Below, piece after piece: positions 18,001-25,571 of a stretch of 64,000 nucleotides of DNA (positions are counted from its first letter, which is position 1; each line of letters starts with the position of its first letter). The DNA comes from Pseudobutyrivibrio ruminis (GTDB taxonomy: Bacteria; Bacillota; Clostridia; Lachnospirales; Lachnospiraceae), in the NCBI GenBank assembly GCA_015057315.1, contig SVER01000009.1, positions 1-64,000 of the forward strand, written 5' to 3'. The translations under genes were made by a program, and so were the position numbers. The notes beneath the pieces were generated by a model. That model was not told the origin of the DNA, did not search any database, and saw only the letters and a list, made by a program, of their open reading frames with translations.

Positions 18001-19593
18001 AGGAAGCTTGGCTACCACATCTTCACCAAGCTGCTCTCTTGCATTTAATTCGTTATATAAGAATTCAAGTGCTCTCTTTGCACTTTCATCATCATACATG
18101 AAATATCTCATGCCACCATTATTGGATGACATATTTTTGAACCATCTAGCCCATGCAAAATCAAGAACATCATTCTCGCCAATAACCAAGAACATCTTTA
18201 CTTCTTTGTAGAAATATTCGCCGGCGATTGTTACCATCATGTTCTTCATAAGCTGATATAGTTTTTGACGCTCAGCAACAAAACCTACAGCATTTGCTTC
18301 CTTTAAATGAAGCACTACAGGCATTCCATCAATATACTGATATTTATCATGAATCTTCTCAGGAATATCCATCATGTCATCCTCGATATCGATGTATTCC
18401 TGCTTCTTATAATCAACCTGCTCTTTGGATTCTACTAAACCAGTTCCAATCCAAACATCCAGGAAATCTTCCTCTTCCTTTGTGTGAGAAAATAGGTTTC
18501 CATCAAACTGCTTGATAGAATTCATAGTATCTTCTACTGAACGATTCATCTTGAGCATGATAGTCTTTTCGTCATTTCTGGCAGTGACTATTTCATCCTC
18601 TTTTCTAGCAATGTAATCGTCGTAGTAAGCTATTCTTTCCTCTTCCTTTTTCTTACGCTTTTTCTTGTCCTGGAAATAATTGATTACTGCAAGGACACCA
18701 CTAATCATACCTGTTGCAGCAAACATGATTACGTAAGAAAGATTACTTCCCATCATAAGACCACGGACGCCAACCATAACGCAAAGCATCATAACTGTTG
18801 GAAGTAAAATCATAAACAGATTCTTCTGCTCGTCGTTCTGTTTTGATTTTGGTGGCAATACCTCTATACTTTCCTCCGGCACCTTATAATGCTGACGCAC
18901 ACTTCTTGAATAGCTAGGGTAATTGAAATGAATATTATTTGCTTCGATTAACTGATTTGGGAGCTTTGTATCGATTCCGATAGAATCTGAAGTATAAAGA
19001 TTATCATTCTCCAAATAAAATACATGACCATATAAGCCTAAGAAATCCTTAGACTTAAACTTTTCATTGCTATCCTTATGTAACAAACCATTAACTGTAA
19101 CACCATACTCCAGGTTACTGGTATCGATGGTAAAACCATCTCCTGACTTGTTTAGTACAACAGAACCTGACTTTAATTCTCTATCAAAGAATCTGATATC
19201 ACAGTTTCTATCACCACCGATTGATAAGGTGTTCTTTCCTGCAATATTTATTACCAGGTTATAGTTATCCTGTACTGTATCAAAAAATACATCATATTCG
19301 ATATTAAATAATTCGCTGCCTGTCTCTCCATTTGATACCTTTAGCACATTACCAATAGTTAGGCTTGCGTTCCTAGAATCCTGCTTGCCATTAAAACAAA
19401 CCGGGCTTTCTGCAATTGCCTCCAATTCACCATTATTATTCTTTAATGCAATGGTGAACTCCTGCTCAAAGTCCTCCCTCAGCAACTGCACCTGGCAGTT
19501 CTTACCTGTTCCTATTAGCAAACCCTTAAAGTCATCTTCTACAACCACTTCCTTGTATAATTTGCTACTGAATACCGTAATCTTATACTTCAT
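15052..19593 (-). CDS. essC: T7SS motor ATPase EssC
   Basis: 1513 residues. The N-terminal part has two FHA-like domains (about 1-220), then two membrane helices (about 258-305) and a charged coiled segment. Three FtsK/SpoIIIE-type ATPase domains follow: D1 with Walker A GTTGSGKS (about 700) and Walker B LILIVDEF; D2 with GSSQSGKT (about 1028) and IVLMVDNF; D3 with the degenerate GREGRGRH (about 1314). This is the layout of Firmicutes EssC/YukBA and is the energy source and channel component for substrate export. It ends the signalling part of the operon and precedes effector genes. Confidence 0.95.
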   Translation of the reverse strand: MKYKITVFSSKLYKEVVVEDDFKGLLIGTGKNCQVQLLREDFEQEFTIALKNNNGELEAIAESPVCFNGKQDSRNASLTIGNVLKVSNGETGSELFNIEYDVFFDTVQDNYNLVINIAGKNTLSIGGDRNCDIRFFDRELKSGSVVLNKSGDGFTIDTSNLEYGVTVNGLLHKDSNEKFKSKDFLGLYGHVFYLENDNLYTSDSIGIDTKLPNQLIEANNIHFNYPSYSRSVRQHYKVPEESIEVLPPKSKQNDEQKNLFMILLPTVMMLCVMVGVRGLMMGSNLSYVIMFAATGMISGVLAVINYFQDKKKRKKKEEERIAYYDDYIARKEDEIVTARNDEKTIMLKMNRSVEDTMNSIKQFDGNLFSHTKEEEDFLDVWIGTGLVESKEQVDYKKQEYIDIEDDMMDIPEKIHDKYQYIDGMPVVLHLKEANAVGFVAERQKLYQLMKNMMVTIAGEYFYKEVKMFLVIGENDVLDFAWARWFKNMSSNNGGMRYFMYDDESAKRALEFLYNELNAREQLGEDVVAKLPTYVVFVYRSERIRKHPVMDYVDRASKLGFVFLFWEEQQELLNMYCSQLVFLQSDAYRGYIQDAEDGKNIQTFEYPHTSREDVQQLALRLGCVYIDEMSLEGTLTKNISLYQLLGIMNAYDLNLEERWGSSQIYKSMAAPLGVKSGGEIVYLDLHEKFHGPHGLVAGTTGSGKSEIIQSYILSMATLFHPYEVGFVIIDFKGGGMADQFANLPHLTGTITNIDGKQIDRSLRSIKAELLRRQGLFREAKVNKIDDYISLFKQGKVETPLPHLILIVDEFAELKSEQPEFMKELISAARIGRSLGVHLILATQKPAGVVNDQIWSNSKFKLCLKVQDKSDSNEVLKSPLAAEIREPGRAYLQVGNNEIFELFQSAYSGAPAVVSSTENSRKFEINGVDLSGKRTVLYKQKAEKSKGEQNQLEAIVERVNEYCKEHHIEKLQEICLPPLAKVIDFPAREELATNGTDIIADIGIFDDPDSQFQGKHSINLTKENVMIIGSSQSGKTNLLQAIVRSIATKYSPQEVNIYVLDFASMVLKNFEGLNHVGGVVTSSEDEKLKNLFKLLYTEIEMRKEKLLSVGVSSFAAYREAGKTDLPQIVLMVDNFTALKEMYFTENDDLLTLCREGITVGVNVVLANAQTAGMGYKYLSNFSCRIALFCNDSNEYSALFEHCRERIEDISGRAIVEIDKKHLDCQTYLAFEGEKEIERVEAIKTFISSTNETYAGLKAREIPEIPAVLTSSMVEANLNRFTRKKFEVVVGLNYATVEPFMLDIGTMGAMAISGREGRGRHNIIKYIVGMLNKMYPDMTEVHIIDGIDRGLASLKDMPNVASYSMTEDAAIEVITSTEQALASRYEALANGNVNAVNDGKLILIIIQQPDIVTSISSNTTVMNAYRNIIGKYKNMHVGIIIGGIENEQIPFNAPEILKKIKEQKHFMFFDDLVLMKPVEIPLTVARAFKKKVELGDGYYMKDNMVVKLKTPLWEEE

Positions 19594-19611
19594 AATCCTT
19601 CTTCCTATCTA

Positions 19612-19863
19612 CTATTTTTCGTAAAATATAACTGACCCATTTCTGAGGCCGAGGCTTTCAAGTGTAGCCTCGCCTCTAATTAATGCTATTGGGTTTTCCG
19701 CACGCATATAGCACTGTACTGGATCATCCATATCTATTGGCAGCTTAAAACTGTTTTTCAAGCCGTAGATTAATTCATTTGCAGTAATATCCAGCGGAAC
19801 CTCTATATCGAATTCCTGATTCTCTTTAACGTTTTTAAATCTAATGATTATCTTTGTATCCAT
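19612..19863 (-). CDS. esaB: EsaB/YukD ubiquitin-like T7SS protein
   Basis: 83 residues. Beta-grasp pattern: strand, LDITANELIYGL helix, and the late LESLGLRNGSVIFYEK end. This matches YukD/EsaB, a small cytosolic T7SS component encoded beside EssC. The gene is 18 bases upstream of essC. Confidence 0.85.
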   Translation of the reverse strand: MDTKIIIRFKNVKENQEFDIEVPLDITANELIYGLKNSFKLPIDMDDPVQCYMRAENPIALIRGEATLESLGLRNGSVIFYEK

Positions 19864-19872
19864 ACCTAACCC

Positions 19873-21441
19873 CTACTTTCTGTATACAAACTCCTCGTTT
19901 GATAGCTTAATAACATCGCCTACACGCAACTCCTGAGGCTGGCCTGCCACAAGCATTACATCGTTAAGGAATGTGCCATTCTTAGAATGATTGTCTTCTA
20001 CAAAAACACTGTTGCCTTTGATTGTAAATACCGCATGCTGTCTACTGATTGTGTTATTATCGCGGATGCAGTAATCACAATGTAAATCATCCTTACCTAT
20101 GCAGAAGTTTGTCTTAGTGATTGAAATATTATCATTGTTCTTTGTACGCTCCAGGTAGCCACCGTTAAGCTGCTGGGATGGTGCTGCCATGTTTGTACCA
20201 GTCATAGAATCACTTACACTTGTGCCTGCGCCTAATACTGTTGTATCAGAACTGGTTGAATCTCCTGCAAATCCTGCTGGAACTGTAGACTGAGCACGGT
20301 ACTGTGCTGTTGGACTTACCTTTACTGGCTCCTCTTTTTTAGCAGCGTTTGACTTATTTCCCTTTACCAGAATAATAATCACTACAACTACTAAAACGAT
20401 GACAACTACTGCTAATACGATTGTCATAACAATTACCCAAACTGGGATTTTTTCCTGTTTTTCAATAACCTTTGGCTCCACTGGTGCAGGCTTATCTGCT
20501 TCTATTTCTGCCTGTAAATCTGCAAATGTCTTGCTTGAAAATGCAAGTCCCATTCCATTTAATGCCTTAACAATTGTGTTAGAGCTGGTTGCATAGTAAT
20601 AATTTCCTTCAGCTCTAAGTGTGTTCATACCAATTACATATCCATCTTCTGTGATAATTGGGCCACCTGCATTATTTGCTCCTACCTGAGCTGTATGCTC
20701 TACCCACTGTGTATCACCTTCTGCGATGATATTGCAGATTTGTCCAGATGTTTTATTTACTCTATCATTTGAGTAATAGACTTCATTTGTTTCAAATACA
20801 ATCGCATCTGGAAATCCTAAAGCATATGCACTGCTCACTGAATTGTAATCACTCTTATTATTGTCAGCAGAATATAAGAATGTCATTGGTGTTCTGTTGT
20901 ACAAAGACTGTGATAGCTTAAACACTGCTAAGTCTAAATCAACACTACTATTAACAAGTGAAGCCTCTGTTGTCATATCGTTTTCAATAACTACTTCGTA
21001 CGTAAGAGTGGCTCTCTCTCTGTCGTCAGCGCCTACACCAAGGGCTGTTAAAAAGCTGTTCTTTGTTTCGTCATCTGGTGTCATTAATGCAAGACTTGTA
21101 AGAACATATTCTGTTCCATCAGCTTCTCCAATAAGAATTCCTGATGCACCCCTTAAAATATGGCTTATGTTATCACTAGTCTTATAAACACAGTTAATCT
21201 GAACAACACCATTTTTAGCTCTATCGATGTTGTCCATTTCTTTCTCATCTTTTGCTGTTTCTTCTTCTTCTACTTCTGAAGCTTCTTCTGATTGCATTTC
21301 ATCAGATACAGGAGCCTCTCCCTCTACCTGCTCTGTGGCTTCTGTTGCTTCAGCAGCATAGGCTATGCTGCTAAAGCTTGTGGTCATAATTCCAAATGCA
21401 ACTAATGTTGCTGTTAATATTGCTACTATTTTCTTATTCAT
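19873..21441 (-). CDS. Membrane FHA protein with inactive trypsin-like ectodomain
   Basis: About 522 residues from ATG at 21441, which has AGGGG seven bases upstream. Order: signal peptide; acidic linker; trypsin-like fold (about 65-320); membrane helix (IVMTIVLAVVVIVLVVV); linker; C-terminal FHA domain with the ISRQHA and SKNGTFLND motifs. In the protease domain the Asp region (DLDLAVFKL) is present, but the His site reads LTSLALM and the Ser site reads GANNAGGP instead of GNSGGP, so two of the three catalytic residues are gone. The cytosolic linker carries SDTTVLGAG, a possible phosphothreonine site. Proposed role: surface sensor linked to phospho-recognition. Confidence 0.85.
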   Translation of the reverse strand: MNKKIVAILTATLVAFGIMTTSFSSIAYAAEATEATEQVEGEAPVSDEMQSEEASEVEEEETAKDEKEMDNIDRAKNGVVQINCVYKTSDNISHILRGASGILIGEADGTEYVLTSLALMTPDDETKNSFLTALGVGADDRERATLTYEVVIENDMTTEASLVNSSVDLDLAVFKLSQSLYNRTPMTFLYSADNNKSDYNSVSSAYALGFPDAIVFETNEVYYSNDRVNKTSGQICNIIAEGDTQWVEHTAQVGANNAGGPIITEDGYVIGMNTLRAEGNYYYATSSNTIVKALNGMGLAFSSKTFADLQAEIEADKPAPVEPKVIEKQEKIPVWVIVMTIVLAVVVIVLVVVVIIILVKGNKSNAAKKEEPVKVSPTAQYRAQSTVPAGFAGDSTSSDTTVLGAGTSVSDSMTGTNMAAPSQQLNGGYLERTKNNDNISITKTNFCIGKDDLHCDYCIRDNNTISRQHAVFTIKGNSVFVEDNHSKNGTFLNDVMLVAGQPQELRVGDVIKLSNEEFVYRK

Positions 21442-21913
21442 GATTAATCCCCTTATCCATAACATCATTTGTAATTACAATTTCATCCTCTATTTCAAAT
21501 CCGGCAACACTTCCAGATGCAGGTATATTTGTTTCACTCAATAAAACGGTTCCCTCATCTTCATCACCGGAATCTAAAACTGTTGTTGCTTCTACCTCTG
21601 AAAGTAAAACTGTTTCCTCGCTCTCTGAAGTACTGTTTTTTAATAATCCCGATGTATTCCAAGACAATGCTGCCTTCTGATGTTTTTGACCAACATACTC
21701 CATACCAGTCTTTGTAGTCGATGAAATCTTTCTGATTTCCTTTTCTACACCCATTCCAGTAAGAACTTTTATAGAATGTGGTATCTTAAGTAGGAAAAAA
21801 AATACTATTGCCATTATGGTAAACACAATAGCTATGATTAACAGACTTAGTCCTAGTGTTTGGTAAAACTTCATCTGTTCTGTTACGTTTGTTGCATCTG
21901 TACTTACTATCAT
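21434..21913 (-). CDS. Single-pass membrane protein with repeated TVL threonine motifs
   Basis: About 159 residues from ATG at 21913. A short N-terminal outside segment, one membrane helix (LGLSLLIIAIVFTIMAIVFFFL), a basic stretch, then an acidic tail with EETVLLSE, EATTVLDS and EGTVLLSE. Similar TTVL/TTIL motifs occur in both FHA proteins of this operon. The tail is therefore a good candidate substrate of the neighbouring kinase and ligand of FHA domains. Its topology could suit a distant EssA counterpart, which I cannot show. It overlaps the next gene by 8 bases. Confidence 0.75.
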   Translation of the reverse strand: MIVSTDATNVTEQMKFYQTLGLSLLIIAIVFTIMAIVFFFLLKIPHSIKVLTGMGVEKEIRKISSTTKTGMEYVGQKHQKAALSWNTSGLLKNSTSESEETVLLSEVEATTVLDSGDEDEGTVLLSETNIPASGSVAGFEIEDEIVITNDVMDKGINHE

Positions 21914-21923
21914 AATAATCACC

Positions 21924-23606
21924 CTATTCAGCTAGCATAATAGCTTGTCTAGCCTTTTCTATATTTGTATTGAGCTCTTCCTCCAGCTCCTTTACCATTT
22001 CGTTATCTTCGGCATCTGTTCCAGCTATATCTTCTTTCACATGCTTTTCTATGTTTATAAGCTGAAGCTCCATGTCCGAATAGCTAACTCCAGCTTTTGC
22101 GAAGTTCTGAATGTTTGAATAAATCTGTGAGGCCATTTCTTTGTAAATGATTAATGCTGTATTAGCATTATCTATTTCTGCGATATTTCCGCTGGATACG
22201 GCAACCAAATCCTCCCAATACTGCTTATAATCAACCTTTGTATCACCTGTTTTATCAACACTTCCAAGATTGATATAATAATCTGCAATGGCGCCTAATC
22301 GCTTTGCTCTTGCTGTTCTGGCTTCGTCCAATCCACCATCTGCCGCTTTCTTTAACCAATATGCTGATTGCTGCTTATTTCCTTCACCGTTGTAGTTATA
22401 GAAATATGCAAGACCTAGTCTATAAGCAAACAAGCTATATGCTTCTTCATTTTGAGATAGCAACTGCTCGTATGTAGCCTTTCCCTGAGTTCTGATCAAC
22501 AGCTCTCTTATCTCTAATGCTTCATCCTCAGTAAATACATCATCTACTAAATAAATTTTATCTATCAGACTTATATATGCATCTGGCTTTGCTGGGTCCA
22601 CTGAAATTGTGTCTATAAGTGCTTCCTTCATTCCATCAATTGTCTCAACACGTGTCGCCTGCTCCAGCATACTGTCGTAACTTACCATCTGGAACTTGCT
22701 AGCATGTCTGTATGAGGCAAAGGAACCGATTCCTGCTGCAAGAGCTAATGCTGCTGCAGTACAGAAAATACCTAATTTTAATTTTTCACCACGTCTATAT
22801 GAATTATCTAACTCATCATAATGATCAAGGTCATATAGTAGCTTTGCACAGTTCTGATATCTGTTGCTTGGATCCAGCTGAGTACATTTAAGAATAATCT
22901 GCTCTAATCCCTGGGATAAAGCCCCATTCCAATATCTTATTGGATACATCTCGTATGGTGGCTCACTAGGATTTTTACCAGTAACCAGATGATACATTGT
23001 AGAACCTAAGCAATAGATATCTGTACGGGCATCTGTTTGACCATGGCCACCAAACTGTTCAGGTGCTGCGTAGCCTCTTGTTCCAAGACATGTAGTATCC
23101 TCAACATTCTCTTCCTTGTACTGACGAGCTGTACCAAAATCGATAAGCACGATTGTTCCGTCAGGCTTGAGCATAATATTTCCAGGTTTTAAGTCTCGAT
23201 ATATGATAGGTGGATTCTGTGAGTGTAGATAACCTAACACATTACAAAGCTGCTTTGCCCATTCAATTACGTATTCCTGAGGTTGAGGACCATATTCGTT
23301 GACAGCCTTGCTAAGAGTGTTTCCTTCTACGTAATCCATAACAATTAGCAATGAATCATCATAGTCGATAATATCGATAATACTTGGCAAGTTTGGATGT
23401 GATAGATTTCTAAGCATTTCAATTTCGTTCTTTAAACTCTGAAGTGTAATATCAGAATTAGCCATTGCATCTTTTCTAATCTCTTTTATTGCCCACTGCT
23501 TGTTGGCTCTTTCATTCATTGCCAGGTATACGGTACTCATTCCGCCCTGTCCAATCTTATTTAATATTTTATATTTGTTATCTATTAAGGATCCTATTTC
23601 TAACAT
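21924..23606 (-). CDS. Transmembrane Hanks-type Ser/Thr kinase of the T7SS operon
   Basis: 560 residues. Kinase domain 1-270 with GQGGMSTVY, ATP-binding K41, catalytic YRDLKPGN (D138; His of HRD is Tyr), DFG at 156-158 and a GTRGYAAPEQ activation-loop end, so it should be active. One membrane helix follows (about 282-302) and then a 255-residue extracytoplasmic part with Sel1/TPR-like helices (AYWLKKAADGGLDEA). Stop and start with the PP2C gene are 2 bases apart. It probably phosphorylates the TVL-motif proteins and thereby controls assembly around the FHA domains of EssC. Confidence 0.92.
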   Translation of the reverse strand: MLEIGSLIDNKYKILNKIGQGGMSTVYLAMNERANKQWAIKEIRKDAMANSDITLQSLKNEIEMLRNLSHPNLPSIIDIIDYDDSLLIVMDYVEGNTLSKAVNEYGPQPQEYVIEWAKQLCNVLGYLHSQNPPIIYRDLKPGNIMLKPDGTIVLIDFGTARQYKEENVEDTTCLGTRGYAAPEQFGGHGQTDARTDIYCLGSTMYHLVTGKNPSEPPYEMYPIRYWNGALSQGLEQIILKCTQLDPSNRYQNCAKLLYDLDHYDELDNSYRRGEKLKLGIFCTAAALALAAGIGSFASYRHASKFQMVSYDSMLEQATRVETIDGMKEALIDTISVDPAKPDAYISLIDKIYLVDDVFTEDEALEIRELLIRTQGKATYEQLLSQNEEAYSLFAYRLGLAYFYNYNGEGNKQQSAYWLKKAADGGLDEARTARAKRLGAIADYYINLGSVDKTGDTKVDYKQYWEDLVAVSSGNIAEIDNANTALIIYKEMASQIYSNIQNFAKAGVSYSDMELQLINIEKHVKEDIAGTDAEDNEMVKELEEELNTNIEKARQAIMLAE

Positions 23607-23608
23607 AT

Positions 23609-24409
23609 CTATACTCCAATTACTAAACCTGAAATGTTATCTGTCTCACCACGGGACTTGACTAATTCAGTCATCTTTTTTATGCCATTCTTTTGGCTTC
23701 CATACTTAATAATTTCATCATTAGAAAGCAGTCGCCACAAGCCATCTGAGCATAATAAAAAGTTTGAACCATCCTCCACTTTTCCTCTGAAAAAATCGGG
23801 ATAAACATTTTCCGACGCTCCTATACACTGTAAAAGCACACTCTTATCAGGACTTTTTTCTGCCTCTTCTTTTGTCATACGCCCCAAATCCATCTGCTGC
23901 TGCACATAGCTTTGATCGTGAGTGATTTGCTTAATATCCTTTTTGTTAAACATATAGGCTCTAGAATCTCCTACGCTCATAATCAAATACTCGTTTTGCA
24001 TAATAAGCAGGCAAACAGTAGTTGTCCCCAATTTAAATCCTTGTTCATAACCATACTGCTTAAGACCTTGATTTATTTGTCTGACTATCATTTCCCACTG
24101 TGCCTGTATCTGACGCATGAAATCTGGTTTTGTATCACCGCATACAGATAAATCTTCAGTAACATCCTCCACAGAAATGATATGTGGAAATTCATTTTGG
24201 AACCATTGTCCCATTCTATTTACTAAGGATGAACTAGCGACCTCGCCTTGAGACAAGCCCCCCATTCCATCGCATAAACACGCAAAACAGACACGACCAA
24301 TATTGCCTGTTCGTGCCTGTTTTACAATAAGCGCATCTTGATTCACCTTCTTCTTATTTCCTATATCAGAATAGGCGTCAATCTTAAATTTTGAATTAAA
24401 AATATCCAT
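23609..24409 (-). CDS. PP2C-type Ser/Thr phosphatase
   Basis: 266 residues, soluble. The PPM metal-binding set is complete: NQDA near residue 23, CDGMGG near 51, SVGDSRAY, CSDGLW and a final GETDNISGLVIGV. It lies 2 bases upstream of the kinase gene, the usual kinase-phosphatase pairing, and should reverse the kinase within the T7SS signalling set. Confidence 0.92.
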   Translation of the reverse strand: MDIFNSKFKIDAYSDIGNKKKVNQDALIVKQARTGNIGRVCFACLCDGMGGLSQGEVASSSLVNRMGQWFQNEFPHIISVEDVTEDLSVCGDTKPDFMRQIQAQWEMIVRQINQGLKQYGYEQGFKLGTTTVCLLIMQNEYLIMSVGDSRAYMFNKKDIKQITHDQSYVQQQMDLGRMTKEEAEKSPDKSVLLQCIGASENVYPDFFRGKVEDGSNFLLCSDGLWRLLSNDEIIKYGSQKNGIKKMTELVKSRGETDNISGLVIGV

Positions 24410-24439
24410 TTTTTCATTACCCTTTATATATTACTTTTC

Positions 24440-25072
24440 TTACGCTCCATACACAAACTCTTCATTAGCAAGCTTTAATACATCCCCATCTTTAATTAAT
24501 ACCTGTCTTCCGCTTTCAAGCTTAATGCCATTAATCCAAGAACCATTTGTTGAATTACAGTCTTTTACGTATACACCATTCTGACCTAATGTAAATAATA
24601 AATGCTGTCGACTAATAGCTCTATTGTCGCTGATGCAATAATCTGCATTAATGCTATCTTTTCCTACCGAATAATCATTCTTACTAATCTTAACTTCTTC
24701 ATTAGTCTTCTTTCGTGTCAATGTTCCTAATGAAATGTTATTTGATAATTCAGCTGCACCTAGTACTGTTGTTGCCCCATCCTCTACTGGATTAAGTGCT
24801 GCATTACTTAAAATTGTTGTTGCATCACTATATTCTGGTTTTACTGGAGCAATATTCATGTACTGTGGGCCTGTGTATGATGATCTGTTTTTCTTTTCTG
24901 TTTTCTTAAAACTATGATTTGAATTTACTTTTTTTACATCAGAAGCTACTTCTCTAGGTACATCACTTGCATTTTTGTTTCTTAGAATAAGAAGTACACC
25001 TATAATTATTACAACTATTACTAAAAGTAATTCCAATCCTACTATCATCATCCATATATTTAATGTATTCAT
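24440..25072 (-). CDS. Membrane-anchored FHA protein
   Basis: About 210 residues from ATG at 25072 with AGGAGG 8 bases upstream. N-terminal membrane helix (MIVGLELLLVIVVIIIGVLLI), a basic linker, two threonine motifs (DATTILSNA and GATTVLGAAE) and a C-terminal FHA domain with RAISRQHLLF and CNSTNGSWING. First gene of the signalling/EssC operon. The linker and FHA domain suggest phospho-dependent self or partner binding. Confidence 0.88.
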   Translation of the reverse strand: MNTLNIWMMIVGLELLLVIVVIIIGVLLILRNKNASDVPREVASDVKKVNSNHSFKKTEKKNRSSYTGPQYMNIAPVKPEYSDATTILSNAALNPVEDGATTVLGAAELSNNISLGTLTRKKTNEEVKISKNDYSVGKDSINADYCISDNRAISRQHLLFTLGQNGVYVKDCNSTNGSWINGIKLESGRQVLIKDGDVLKLANEEFVYGA

Positions 25073-25108
25073 TTTCAATTCCTCCTAATATCTCATTTAT
25101 TCAATAGG

Positions 25109-25153
25109 TTGATTAAATAATAAAACATTTATTTCTTTTTATTATTTAATCAA
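25109..25153. promoter_or_regulatory. 17-bp perfect AT-rich inverted repeat before the FHA-kinase-EssC operon
   Basis: Arms 25109-25125 and 25137-25153 (TTGATTAAATAATAAAA and its complement) around an 11-base loop, 40-80 bases upstream of the first start codon of the operon. It could be a repressor site, an RNA hairpin or part of the promoter; no clean -35/-10 pair was found. Confidence 0.5.
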
Positions 25154-25176
25154 ACAATTGCATCTTCTAACAAATA

Positions 25177-25201
25177 GCGGCAGACCAAAACAGCCTGCCG
25201 C
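25177..25201 (-). terminator. Terminator hairpin after the WXG100 gene
   Basis: GCGGCAG...CTGCCGC hairpin 20 bases after the WXG100 stop, followed on the minus strand by TATTTGTT. It belongs to a repeated GCGGCAGGCTG-type hairpin found six times in the T7SS region. The tail is weak, so some readthrough into the EssC operon is possible. Confidence 0.7.
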
Positions 25202-25220
25202 ATCCATTTTGTAGAGATTA

Positions 25221-25514
25221 TTATGCTCTAAACTGTGCTGCAATATCGCTATCTGTAGACTCTACGATTGATGCTGTAGAATCAAGTGCTGAAGCGATTT
25301 CTCTGATAAGCTCTTCTGCCTTCTGGAATCCTGGCTTAAGCTCCTCGTAACGTCCAGCGTAAGACTCGCTTGCTGAACCTTCCCACTCAGCCTGAAGATT
25401 TGAAAGAAGAGAATCCATGTTAGAGATAACTCCGTTAACTGTATCAGCCTCGTTACGATACTGATTTGCTCTCTCTCTCATCTGATCTGGTGTAATTCTA
25501 ATCTGATTTGCCAT
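25221..25514 (-). CDS. esxA: WXG100 protein, EsxA-like
   Basis: 97 residues. Two helices with the W-x-G turn (QAEWEGSASESY) in the middle, and the typical start ITPDQMRERANQYR. WXG100 proteins form helical-hairpin dimers exported by T7SS. It follows the Ig-like surface protein gene by 58 bases and is closed by a terminator, so it shares the regulated promoter at 29244-29318. The symbol reflects the family; orthology to S. aureus EsxA is not proven. Confidence 0.93.
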   Translation of the reverse strand: MANQIRITPDQMRERANQYRNEADTVNGVISNMDSLLSNLQAEWEGSASESYAGRYEELKPGFQKAEELIREIASALDSTASIVESTDSDIAAQFRA

Positions 25515-25543
25515 TTTTCATTTTCCTCCTATTGGCTTATTTA

Positions 25544-25566
25544 TATATACTGGTTTTCCAGTTATA
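25544..25566 (-). other. Small hairpin between surface-protein and WXG100 genes
   Basis: ACTGG-TTTT-CCAGT stem extended by TATA pairs with one bulged base. It lacks a T tract, so it may be an RNA processing or stability element that sets the ratio of the two products. Confidence 0.35.
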
Positions 25567-25571
25567 TACCA

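Noticed and set aside
21924-23606. Kinase considered as EssB itself
   Set aside because: EssB is a pseudokinase; this protein keeps Lys, catalytic Asp, DFG and a full activation segment. Only the topology is similar.
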